From contig NC_079885.1 in assembly GCF_029227915.1 (NCBI RefSeq), positions 30,693,001 to 30,757,000 on the forward strand: DNA of 64,000 nt. The letters run 5' to 3'. This document shows, in pieces, positions 9,401 through 21,293 of the stretch (its first letter is position 1; each line of letters opens with the position of its first letter). The position numbers were made by a program, and so were the translations under genes. The notes under the pieces were generated by a model. The model searched no databases and was not told the origin of the DNA. It saw nothing but the letters and a program-made list of their open reading frames with translations. This stretch comes from Hydractinia symbiolongicarpus. Taxonomy: Eukaryota > Cnidaria > Hydrozoa > Anthoathecata > Hydractiniidae.

Positions 9401-11430
9401 AAGTATACAAAGAAAGTACCCAGGGAGTAAACTCATTTCCCGAACGATTTTTTAAATTATTTTTTCACCACTAAAACGCATAAGACTTGTAGTTTTCAAA
9501 AATGTTTTCATTTTTGATGAGACGCTGAATAAAAGAAGTTTAATCGCCGGAAACGAAAACCCACGATTACCCGAAAATCCCGGGCTTGGCCCGTATAGTC
9601 AAAAGTCTACAAAGAAAGTACCCAGGGAGTAAACTCATTTCCCAAATGATTTTTGGAAATTATTTTGTCACCACTAAAACGCATGAGACTTGTAGTTTTC
9701 AAAAGTGTTTTCATTTTTGATGAGACGCTGAATAAAAGAAGTTTAATTGCCGGCAAACGAAAACCCGAGGTTTCTCGTAAATCCCGGGCTTGGCCCGTAT
9801 AGTTGAATGTATCTAAAGAAAGTACCCAGGGAGTAAACTGACTTCCCGAACGATTTTTTTAATTATTTTTTCACCACTAAAACGCATAAGACTTGTAGTA
9901 TTCAAAAATGTTTTCATTTTTGCTGAGACGCTTAATGAAAGAGTTTTAATCGCTGGCAAACGAAAACCCGCAATTTCCCGTAAATCCCGGACTCGGCCTG
10001 TATAGTCAAAAGCATACAAAGAAAGTACCCAGGGAGTAAACTCATTTCCCGAACGATTTTTTAAATTATTTTTTCATCACTAAAACGCATGAGACTTGTA
10101 GTTTTTGGAAATGTTTTCATTTTTGATAGGACGCTTAATGAAAGTGGTTTAATCGCCGGCAAACGAAAACCCGCGATTTCCCGTAAATCCCGGGCTTGGC
10201 CCGTATAGTCAAAAGTATACAAAGAAAGTACCCAGGGAGTAAACTCATTTCCCAAATGATTTTTTGAAATTATTTTGTCACCACTAAAACGCATGAGACT
10301 TGTAGTTTTCAAAAGTGTTTTCATTTTTGATGAGACGCTGAATAAAAGAAGTTTAATTGCCGGCAAACGAAAACCCGAGGTTTCTCGTAAATCCCGGGCT
10401 TGGCCCGTATAGTTGAATGTATCTAAAGAAAGTACCCAGGGAGTAAACTGACTTCCCGAACGATTTTTCAAATTATTTCTGCACCAGTAGAACGAATGAG
10501 ACTTGTAGTTTTGAAAAATGTTTTCATTTTTAATGAGACGCTTAATGAAAGAGTTTTAATCGCCGGCAAACGAAAACCCGCGATTTCCCGTAAATCCCGG
10601 ACTCGGCCCGTATAGTCAAAAGTATACAAAGAAAGTACCCAGGGAGTAAACTCATTTCCCGAACGATTTTTTAAATTATTTTTTCACCACTAAAACGCAT
10701 AAGACTTGTAGTTTTCAAAAATGTTTTTATTTTTGATGAGACGCTGAATAAAAGAAGTTTAATCGCTGGCAAACGAAAACCCGCAATTTCCCGTAAATCC
10801 CGGACTCGGCCTGTATAGTCAAAAGCATACAAAGAAAGTACCCAGGGAGTAAACTCATTTCCCGAACGATTTTTTAAATTATTTTTTCATCACTAAAACG
10901 CATGAGACTTGTAGTTTTTGGAAATGTTTTCATTTTTGATAGGACGCTTAATGAAAGTGGTTTAATCGCCGGCAAACGAAAACCCGCGATTTCCCGTAAA
11001 TCCCGGACTCGGCCCGTATAGTCAAAAGTATACAAAGAAAGTACCCAGGGAGTAAACTCATTTCCCGAACGATTTTTTAAATTATTTTTTCACCACTAAA
11101 ACGCATAAGACTTGTAGTTTTCAAAAATGTTTTCATTTTTGATGAGACGCTGAATAAAAGAAGTTTAATCGCCGGCAAACGAAAACCCGCAATTTTCCGT
11201 AAATCCCGGACTCGGCCTGTATAGTCAAAAGCATACAAAGAAAGTACCCAGGGAGTAAACCCATTTCCCGAACGATTTTTTAAATTATTTTTTCATCACT
11301 AAAACGCATGAGACTTGTAGTTTTCAGAAATGTTTTCATTTTTGATAGGACGCTTAATGAAAGTGGTTTAATCGCCGGCAAACGAAAACCCGCGATTTCC
11401 CGTAAATCCAGGGCTTGGCCCGTATAGTCA
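9401..11430 (+). repeat. 10-mer HOR (about 2,030 bp), copy 1
   Basis: Rare markers here recur 2,030-2,031 bp later: CCACGATTACCCGAAAATCC (9561 and 11592), CTTGTAGTATTC (about 9892 and 11923), CCCGAGGTTTCTCG (about 10374, as CCCGAGATTTCTCG near 12405), and AATCGCTGGC (10761 and 12791). Confidence 0.8.
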
Positions 11431-13460
11431 AAAGTATACAAAGAAAGTACCCAGGGAGTAAACTCATTTCCCAAACGATTTTTTAAATTATTTTTTCACC
11501 ACTAAAACGCATAAGACTTGTAGTTTTCAAAAATGTTTTCATTTTTGATGAGACGCTGAATAAAAGAAGTTTAATCGCCGGAAACGAAAACCCACGATTA
11601 CCCGAAAATCCCGGGCTTGGCCCGTATAGTCAAATGTATACAAAGAAAGTACCCAGGGAGTAAACTCATTTCCCAAATGATTTTTGGAAATTATTTTGTC
11701 ACCACTAAAACGCATGAGACTTGTAGTTTTCAAAAGTGTTTTCATTTTTGATGAGACGCTGAATAAAAGAGGTTTAATCGCCGACAAACGAAAACCCGCG
11801 ATTTCCCGTAAATCCCGGGCTTGGCCCGTATAGTTGAATGTATCTAAAGAAAGTACCCAGGGAGTAAACTGACTTCCCGAACGATTTTTTTAATTATTTT
11901 TTCACCACTAAAACGCATAAGACTTGTAGTATTCAAAAATGTTTTTATTTTTGCTGAGACGCTGAATAAAAGAAGTTTAATCGCCGGCAAACGAAAACCC
12001 GCAATTTCCCATAAATCCCGGACTTGGCCTGTATAGTCAAAAGCATACAAAGAAAGTACCCAGGGAGTAAACTCATTTCCCGAACGATTTTTTAAATTAT
12101 TTTTTCATCACTAAAACGCATGAGACTTGTAGTTTTCAGAAATGTTTTCATTTTTGATAGGACGCTTAATGAAAGTGGTTTAATCGCCGGCAAACGAAAA
12201 CCCGCGATTTCCCGTAAATCCCGGGCTTGGCCCGTATAGTCAAAAGTATACAAAGAAAGTACCCAGGGAGTAAACTCATTTCCCAAATGATTTTTTAAAT
12301 TATTTTGTCACCACTAAAACGCATGAGACTTGTAGTTTTCAAAAGTGTTTTCATTTTTGATGAGACGCTGAATAAAAGAAGTTTAATTGCCGGCAAACGA
12401 AAACCCGAGATTTCTCGTAAATCCCGGGCTTGGCCCGTATAGTTGAATGTATCTAAAGAAAGTACCCAGGGAGTAAACTGACTTCCCGAACGATTTTTCA
12501 AATTATTTCTGCACCAGTAGAACGAATGAGACTTGTAGTTTTGAAAAATGTTTTCATTTTTAATGAGACGCTTAATGAAAGAGTTTTAATCGCCGGCAAA
12601 CGAAAACCCGCGATTTCCCGTAAATCCCGGATTCGGCCCGTATAGTCAAAAGTATACAAAGAAAGTACCCAGGGAGTAAACTTATTTCCCGAACGATTTT
12701 TTAAATTATTTTTTCACCACTAAAACGCATAAGACTTGTAGTTTTCAAAAATGTTTTCATTTTTGATGAGACGCTGAATAAAAGAAGTTTAATCGCTGGC
12801 AAACGAAAACCCGCAATTTCCCGTAAATCCCGGACTCGGCCTGTATAGTCAAAAGCATACAAAGAAAGTACCCAGGGAGTAAACTCATTTCCCGAACGAT
12901 TTTTTAAATTATTTTTTCATCACTAAAACGCATGAGACTTGTAGTTTTCAGAAATGTTTTCATTTTTGATAGGACGCTTAATGAAAGTGGTTTAATCGCC
13001 GGCAAACGAAAACCCGCGATTTCCCGTAAATCCCGGACTCGGCCCGTATAGTCAAAAGTATACAAAGAAAGTACCCAGGGAGTAAACTCATTTCCCGAAC
13101 GATTTTTTAAATTATTTTTTCACCACTAAAACGCATAAGACTTGTAGTTTTCAAAAATGTTTTCATTTTTGATGAGACGCTGAATAAAAGAAGTTTAATC
13201 GCCGGCAAACGAAAACCCGCAATTTTCCGTAAATCCCGGACTCGGCCTGTATAGTCAAAAGCATACAAAGAAAGTACCCAGGGAGTAAACCCATTTCCCG
13301 AACGATTTTTTAAATTATTTTTTCATCACTAAAACGCATGAGACTTGTAGTTTTCAGAAATGTTTTCATTTTTGATAGGACGCTTAATGAAAGTGGTTTA
13401 ATCGCCGGCAAACGAAAACCCGCGATTTCCCGTAAATCCCGGGCTTGGCCCGTATAGTCA
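11431..13460 (+). repeat. 10-mer HOR (about 2,030 bp), copy 2
   Basis: Second copy of the 10-mer. Its last third is also the beginning of the 6-mer and 15-mer duplications, so several rounds of duplication of different lengths overlap here. AAACCCATTTCCCG occurs at about 11258, 13288, 14507 and 16335, with spacings of 10, 6 and 9 monomers. Confidence 0.75.
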
Positions 13461-15116
13461 AAAGTATACAAAGAAAGTACCCAGGGAGTAAACTCATTTC
13501 CCAAATGATTTTTTGAAATTATTTTGTCACCACTAAAACGCATGAGACTTGTAGTTTTCAAAAGTGTTTTCATTTTTGATGAGACGCTGAATAAAAGAAG
13601 TTTAATTGCCGGCAAACGAAAACCCGCGATTTCTCGTAAATCCCGGGCTTGGCCCGTGTAGTTGAATGTATCTAAAGAAAGTACCCAGGGAGTAAACTGA
13701 CTTCCCGAACGATTTTTCAAATTATTTCTGCACCAGTAGAACGAATGAGACTTGTAGTTTTGAAAAATGTTTTCATTTTTAATGAGACGCTTAATGAAAG
13801 AGTTTTAATCGCCGGCAAACGAAAACCCGCGATTTCCCGTAAATCCCGGACTCGGCCTGTATAGTCAAAAGCATACAAAGAAAGTACCCAGGGAGTAAAC
13901 TCATTTCCCGAACGATTTTTTAAATTATTTTTTCATCACTAAAACGCATGAGACTTGTAGTTTTTAGAAATGTTTTCATTTTTGATAGGACGCTTAATGA
14001 AAGTGGTTTAATCGCCGGCAAACGAAAACCCGCGATTTCCCGTAAATCCCGGGCTTGGCCTGTAGAGTCAAAAGCATACAAAGAAAGTACCCAGGGAGTA
14101 AACTCATTTCCCGAACGATTTTTTAAATTATTTTTTCATCACTAAAACGCATGAGACTTGTAGTTTTCAGAAATGTTTTCATTTTTGATAGGACGCTTAA
14201 TGAAAGTGGTTTAATCGCCGGCAAACGAAAACCCGCGATTTCCCGTAAATCCCGGACTCGGCCCGTATAGTCAAAAGTATACAAAGAAAGTACCCAGGGA
14301 GTAAACTCATTTCCCGAACGATTTTTTAAATTATTTTTTCACCACTAAAACGCATAAGACTTGTAGTTTTCAAAAATGTTTTCATTTTTGATGAGACGCT
14401 GAATAAAAGAAGTTTAATCGCCGGCAAACGAAAACCCGCAATTTTCCGTAAATCCCGGACTCGGCCTGTATAGTCAAAAGCATACAAAGAAAGTACCCAG
14501 GGAGTAAACCCATTTCCCGAACGATTTTTTAAATTATTTTTTCATCACTAAAACGCATGAGACTTGTAGTTTTCAGAAATGTTTTCATTTTTGATAGGAC
14601 GCTTAATGAAAGTGGTTTAATCGCCGGCAAACGAAAACCCGCGATTTCCCGTAAATCCCGGGCTTGGCCCGTATAGTCAAAAGTATACAAAGAAAGTACC
14701 CAGGGAGTAAACTCATTTCCCAAATGATTTTTTGAAATTATTTTGTCACCACTAAAACGCATGAGACTTGTAGTTTTCAAAAGTGTTTTCATTTTTGATG
14801 AGACGCTGAATAAAAGAAGTTTAATTGCCGGCAAACGAAAACCCGCGATTTCTCGTAAATCCCGGGCTTGGCCCGTGTAGTTGAATGTATCTAAAGAAAG
14901 TACCCAGGGAGTAAACTGACTTCCCGAACGATTTTTCAAATTATTTCTGCACCAGTAGAACGAATGAGACTTGTAGTTTTGAAAAATGTTTTCATTTTTA
15001 ATGAGACGCTTAATGAAAGAGTTTTAATCGCCGGCAAACGAAAACCCGCGATTTCCCGTAAATCCCGGACTCGGCCTGTATAGTCAAAAGCATACAAAGA
15101 AAGTACCCAGGGAGTA
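12070..15116 (+). repeat. 15-mer HOR (3,047 bp), copy 1
   Basis: Shares with the block 3,047 bp downstream the rare markers CCCGAGATTTCTCG (12404/15451), CGGATTCGGCCCG (about 12628/15675) and AAACTTATTTCC (about 12679/15726). It contains the 6-mer duplication as an internal part. Confidence 0.75.
12860..14078 (+). repeat. 6-mer HOR (1,219 bp), copy 1
   Basis: Nested in the 15-mer. GTTTTTAGAAATG at 13960 recurs at 15179, and GGCCCGTGTAG near 13654 recurs near 14873, both 1,219 bp apart. Confidence 0.8.
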
Positions 15117-15270
15117 AACTCATTTCCCGAACGATTTTTTAAATTATTTTTTCATCACTAAAACGCATGAGACTTGTAGTTTTTAGAAATGTTTTCATTT
15201 TTGATAGGACGCTTAATGAAAGTGGTTTAATCGCCGGCAAACGAAAACCCGCGATTTCCCGTAAATCCCG
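14079..15270 (+). repeat. 6-mer HOR (1,219 bp), copy 2
   Basis: Tandem copy of the preceding six monomers. It ends where copy 1 reads GGCCTGTAGAG (about 14059) and the corresponding place here reads GGCCCGTATAG. Confidence 0.8.
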
Positions 15271-16590
15271 GGCTTGGCCCGTATAGTCAAAAGTATACAA
15301 AGAAAGTACCCAGGGAGTAAACTCATTTCCCAAATGATTTTTTAAATTATTTTGTCACCACTAAAACGCATGAGACTTGTAGTTTTCAAAAGTGTTTTCA
15401 TTTTTGATGAGACGCTGAATAAAAGAAGTTTAATTGCCGGCAAACGAAAACCCGAGATTTCTCGTAAATCCCGGGCTTGGCCCGTATAGTTGAATGTATC
15501 TAAAGAAAGTACCCAGGGAGTAAACTGACTTCCCGAACGATTTTTCAAATTATTTCTGCACCAGTAGAACGAATGAGACTTGTAGTTTTGAAAAATGTTT
15601 TCATTTTTAATGAGACGCTTAATGAAAGAGTTTTAATCGCCGGCAAACGAAAACCCGCGATTTCCCGTAAATCCCGGATTCGGCCCGTATAGTCAAAAGT
15701 ATACAAAGAAAGTACCCAGGGAGTAAACTTATTTCCTGAACGATTTTTTAAATTATTTTTTCACCACTAAAACGCATAAGACTTGTAGTTTTCAAAAATG
15801 TTTTCATTTTTGATGAGACGCTGAATAAAAGAAGTTTAATCGCTGGCAAACGAAAACCCGCAATTTCCCGTAAATCCCGGACTCGGCCTGTATAGTCAAA
15901 AGGATACAAAGAAAGTACCCAGGGAGTAAACTCATTTCCCGAACGATTTTTTAAATTATTTTTTCATCACTAAAACGCATGAGACTTGTAGTTTTCAGAA
16001 ATATTTTCATTTTTGATAGGACGCTTAATGACAGTGGTTTAATCGCCGGCAAACGAAAACCCGCGATTTCCCGTAAATCCCGGACTCGGCCCGTATAGTC
16101 AAAAGTATACAAAGAAAGTACCCAGGGAGTAAACTCATTTCCCGACCGATTTTTTAAATTATTTTTTCACCACTAAAACGCATAAGACTTGTAGTTTTCA
16201 AAAATGTTTTCATTTTTGATGAGACGCTGAATAAAAGAAGTTTAATCGCCGGCAAACGAAAACCCGCAATTTTCCGTAAATCCCGGACTCGGCCTGTATA
16301 GTCAAAAGCATACAAAGAAAGTACCCAGGGAGTAAACCCATTTCCCGAACGATTTTTTAAATTATTTTTTCATCACTAAAACGCATGAGACTTGTAGTTT
16401 TCAGAAATGTTTTCATTTTTGATAGGACGCTTAATGAAAGTGGTTTAATCGCCGGCAAACGAAAACCCGCGATTTCCCGTAAATCCCGGGCTTGGCCCGT
16501 ATAGTCAAAAGTATACAAAGAAAGTACCCAGGGAGTAAACTCATTTCCCAAATGATTTTTTGAAATTATTTTGTCACCACTAAAACGCAT
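15117..16590 (+). repeat. 15-mer HOR (3,047 bp), copy 2 (partial)
   Basis: Follows copy 1 until about 16590, where copy 1 has ACGCATGAGACTTG with AAAAGTG and this copy has ACGCATAAGACTTG with AAAAATG. Only about half of the 15-mer is represented. Confidence 0.75.
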
Positions 16591-17639
16591 AAGACTTGTA
16601 GTTTTCAAAAATGTTTTCATTTTTGATGAGACGCTGAATAAAAGAAGTTTAATCGCCAGCAAACGAAAACCCGCAATTTCCCGTAAATCCCGGACTCGGC
16701 CTGTATAGTCAAAAGCATACAAAGAAAGTACCCAGGGAGTAAACTCATTTCCCGAACGATTTTTTAAATTATTTTTTCATCACTTAAACGCATGAGACTT
16801 GTAGTTTTCAGAAATGTTTTCATTTTTGATAGGACGCTTAATGAAAGTGGTTTAATCGCCGGCAAACGAAAACCCGCGATTTCCCGTAAATCCCGGGCTT
16901 GGCCCGTATAGTCAAAAGTATACAAAGAAAGTACCCAGGGAGTAAACTCATTTCCCAAATGATTTTTTGAAATTATTTTGTCACCACTAACACGCATGAG
17001 ACATGTAGTTTTCAAAAGTGTTTTCATTTTTGATGAGACGCTGAATAAAAGAAGTTTAATTGCCGGCAAACGAAAACCCACGATTTCCCGAAAATCCCGG
17101 GCTTGGCCCGTATAGTCAAAAGTATACAAAGAAAGTACCCAGGGAGTAAACTCATTTCCCGAACGATTTTTTAAATTATTTTGTCACCACTAAAACGCAT
17201 GAGACTTGTAGTTTTCAAAAGTGTTTTCATTTTTGATGAGACGCTGAATAAAAGAAGTTTAATTGCCGGCAAACGAAAACCCGCGATTTCTCGTAAATCC
17301 CGGGCTTGGCCCGTATAGTTGAATGTATCTAAAGAAAGAACCCAGGGAGTAAACTGACTTCCCGAACGATTTTTCAAATTATTTCTGCACCAGTAGAACG
17401 AATGAGACTTGTAGTTTTGAAAAATGTTTTCATTTTTAATGAGACGCTTAATGAAAGAGTTTTAATCGCCGGCAAACGAAAACCCGCGATTTCCCGTAAA
17501 TCCCGGACTCGGCCCGTATAGTCAAAAGTATACAAAGAAAGTACCCAGGGAGTAAACTCATTTCCCGAACGATTTTTTAAATTATTTTTTCACCACTAAA
17601 ACGCATAAGACTTGTAGTTTTCAAAAATGTTTTCATTTT
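16591..17639 (+). repeat. Transitional monomers between 15-mer and 18-mer blocks
   Basis: Five monomers, mostly B-, C- and D-like. The marker ACTAACACGCATGAGACATG first appears here (about 16985) and then becomes a regular B-type variant in the 18-mer region, so this segment may be the source of that HOR. Confidence 0.65.
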
Positions 17640-20600
17640 TGATGAGACGCTGAATAAAAGAAGTTTAATCGCCGGCAAACGAAAACCCGCAATTTCCCGT
17701 AAATCCCGGACTCGGCCTGTATAGTCAAAAGCATACAAAGAAAGTACCCAGGGAGTAAACTCATTTCCCGAACGATTTTTTAAATTATTTTTTCATCACT
17801 AAAACGCATGAGACTTGTAGTTTTCAGAAATGTTTTCATTTTTGATAGGACGCTTAATGAAAGTGGTTTAATCGCCGGCAAACGAAAACCCGCGATTTCC
17901 CGTAAATCCCGGGCTTGGCCCGTATAGTCAAAAGTATACAAAGAAAGTACCCAGGGAGTAAACTCATTTCCCAAATGATTTTTTGAAATTATTTTGTCAC
18001 CACTAACACGCATGAGACATGTAGTTTTCAAAAGTGTTTTCATTTTTGATGAGACGCTGAATAAAAGAAGTTTAATTGCCGGCAAACGAAAACCCGCGAT
18101 TTCTCGTAAATCCCGGGCTTGGCCCGTATAGTTGAATGTATCTAAGGAAAGAACCCAGGGAGTAAACTGACTTCCCGAACGATTTTTCAAATTATTTTTT
18201 CCCCACTAAAACGCATAAGACTTGTAGTTTTCAAAAATGTTTTCATTTTTGATGAGACGCTGAATAAAAGAAGTTTAATCGCCGGAAACGAAAACCCACG
18301 ATTTCCCGAAAATCCCGGGCTTGGCCCGTATAGTCAAAAGTATACAAAGAAAGTACCCAGGGAGTAAACTCATTTCCCAAATGATTTTTGGAAATTATTT
18401 TGTCACCACTAAAACGCATGAGACTTGTAGTTTTCAAAAGTGTTTTCATTTTTGATGAGACGCTGAATAAAAGAGGTTTAATCGCCGACAAACGAAAACC
18501 CGCGATTTCCCGTAAATCCCGGGCTTGGCCCGTATAATTGAATGTATCTAAAGAAAGTACCCAGGGAGTAAACTGACTTCCCGAACGATTTTTTAAATTA
18601 TTTTTTCACCACTAAAACGCATAAGACTTGTAGTATTCAAAAATGTTTTCATTTTTGATGAGACGCTGAATAAAAGAAGTTTAATCGCCGGCAAACGAAA
18701 ACCCGCAATTTTCCGTAAATCCCGGACTCGGCCTGTATAGTCAAAAGCATACAAAGAAAGTACCCAGGGAGTAAACTCATTTCCCGAACGATTTTTTAAA
18801 TTATTTTTTCATCACTAAAACGCATGAGACTTGTAGTTTTCAGAAATGTTTTCATTTTTGATAGGACGCTTAATGAAAGTGGTTTAATCGCCGGCAAACG
18901 AAAACCTGCGATTTTCCGTAAATCCCGGGCTTGGCCCGTATAGTCAAAAGTATACAAAGAAAGTACCCAGGGAGTAAACTCATTTCCCGAACGATTTTTT
19001 ATATTATTTTTTCACCACTAAAACGCATAAGACTTGTAGTTTTCAAAAATGTTTTCATTTTTGATGAGACGCTGAATAAAAGAAGTTTAATCGCCGGAAA
19101 CGAAAACCCACGATTTCCCGAAAATCCCGGGCTTGCCCCGTATAGTCAAAAGTATACAAAGAAAGGACCCAGGGAGTAAACTCATTTCCCGAACGATTTT
19201 TTAAATTATTTTTTCACCACTAAAACGCATAAGACTTGTAGTTTTCAAAAATGTTTTCATTTTTGATGAGACGCTGAATAAAAGAAGTTTAATCGCCGGA
19301 AACGAAAACCCGCGATTTCCCGTAAATCCCGGGCTTGGCCCGTATAGTTGAATGTATCTAAAGAAAGTACCCAGGGAGTAAACTGACTTCCCGAACGATT
19401 TTTCAAATTATTTCTGCACCAGTAGAACGAATGAGACTTGTAGTTTTCAAAAATGTTTTCATTTTTACCGAGACGCTTAATGAAAGAGTTTTAATCGCCG
19501 GCAAACGAAAACCCGCGATTTCCCGTAAATCCCGGACTCGGCCCGTATAGTCAAAAGTATACAAAGAAAGTACCCAGGGAGTAAACTCATTTCCCGAACG
19601 ATTTTTTAAATTATTTTTTCACCACTAAAACGCATAAGACTTGTAGTTTTCAAAAATGTTTTCATTTTTGATGAGACGCTGAATAAAAGAAGTTTAATCG
19701 CCGGCAAACGAAAACCCGCAATTTCCCGTAAATCCCGGACTCGGCCTGTATAGTCAAAAGCATACAAAGAAAGTACCCAGGGAGTAAACTCATTTCCCGA
19801 ACGATTTTTTAAATTATTTTTTCATCACTAAAACGCATGAGACTTGTAGTTTTCAGAAATGTTTTCATTTTTGATAGGACGCTTAATGAAAGTGGTTTAA
19901 TCGCCGGCAAACGAAAACCCGCGATTTCCCGTAAATCCCGGGCTTGGCCCGTATAGTCAAAAGTATACAAAGAAAGTACCCAGGGAGTAAACTCATTTCC
20001 CAAATGATTTTTTGAAATTATTTTGTCACCACTAACACGCATGAGACATGTAGTTTTCAAAAGTGTTTTCATTTTTGATGAGACGCTGAATAAAAGAAGT
20101 TTAATTGCCGGCAAACGAAAACCCGCGATTTCTCGTAAATCCCGGGCTTGGCCCGTATAGTTGAATGTATCTAAGGAAAGAACCCAGGGAGTAAACTGAC
20201 TTCCCGAACGATTTTTCAAATTATTTTTTCACCACTAAAACGCATAAGACTTGTAGTTTTCAAAAATGTTTTCATTTTTGATGAGACGCTGAATAAAAGA
20301 AGTTTAATCGCCGGAAACGAAAACCCACGATTTCCCTAAAATCCCGGGCTTGGCCCGTATAGTCAAAAGTATACAAAGAAAGTACCCAGGGAGTAAACTC
20401 ATTTCCCAAATGATTTTTGGAAATTATTTTGTCACCACTAAAACGCATGAGACTTGTAGTTTTCAAAAGTGTTTTCATTTTTGATGAGACGCTGAATAAA
20501 AGAGGTTTAATCGCCGACAAACGAAAACCCGCGATTTCCCGTAAATCCCGGGCTTGGCCCGTATAGTTGAATGTATCTAAAGAAAGTACCCAGGGAGTAA

Positions 20601-21293
20601 ACTGACTTCCCGAACGATTTTTTAAATTATTTTTTCACCACTAAAACGCATAAGACTTGTAGTATTCAAAAATGTTTTCATTTTTGATGAGACGCTGAAT
20701 AAAAGAAGTTTAATCGCCGGCAAACGAAAACCCGCAATTTTCCGTAAATCCCGGACTCGGCCTGTATAGTCAAAAGCATACAAAGAAAGTACCCAGGGAG
20801 TAAACTCATTTCCCGAACGATTTTTTAAATTATTTTTTCATCACTAAAACGCATGAGACTTGTAGTTTTCAGAAATGTTTTCATTTTTGATAGGACGCTT
20901 AATGAAAGTGGTTTAATCGCCGGCAAACGAAAACCTGCGATTTCCCGTAAATCCCGGGCTTGGCCCGTATAGTCAAAAGTATACAAAGAAAGTACCCAGG
21001 GAGTAAACTCATTTCCCGAACGATTTTTTAAATTATTTTTTCACCACTAAAACGCATAAGACTTGTAGTTTTCAAAAATGTTTTCATTTTTGATGAGACG
21101 CTGAATAAAAGAAGTTTAATCGCCGGCAAACGAAAACCCGCAATTTCCCGTAAATCCCGGACTCGGCCTGTATAGTCAAAAGCATACAAAGAAAGTACCC
21201 AGGGAGTAAACTCATTTCCCGAACGATTTTTTAAATTATTTTTTCATCACTAAAACGCATGAGACTTTTAGTTTTCAAAAATGTTTTCTTTTT
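17640..21293 (+). repeat. 18-mer HOR (3,654 bp), copy 1
   Basis: Eighteen monomers, exactly 18 x 203. Internally it is a 10-mer (2,029 bp) followed by an 8-mer (1,625 bp): the A-B-C run beginning near 17780 recurs near 19809, and again in the next copy at 21434 and 23463. Markers shared at 3,654 bp include AACCTGCGATTTTCCG (about 18904/22558), TTTTTTATATTATTTTTTC (about 18995/22649) and GTATAATTGAATG (about 18532/22186). Confidence 0.85.
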
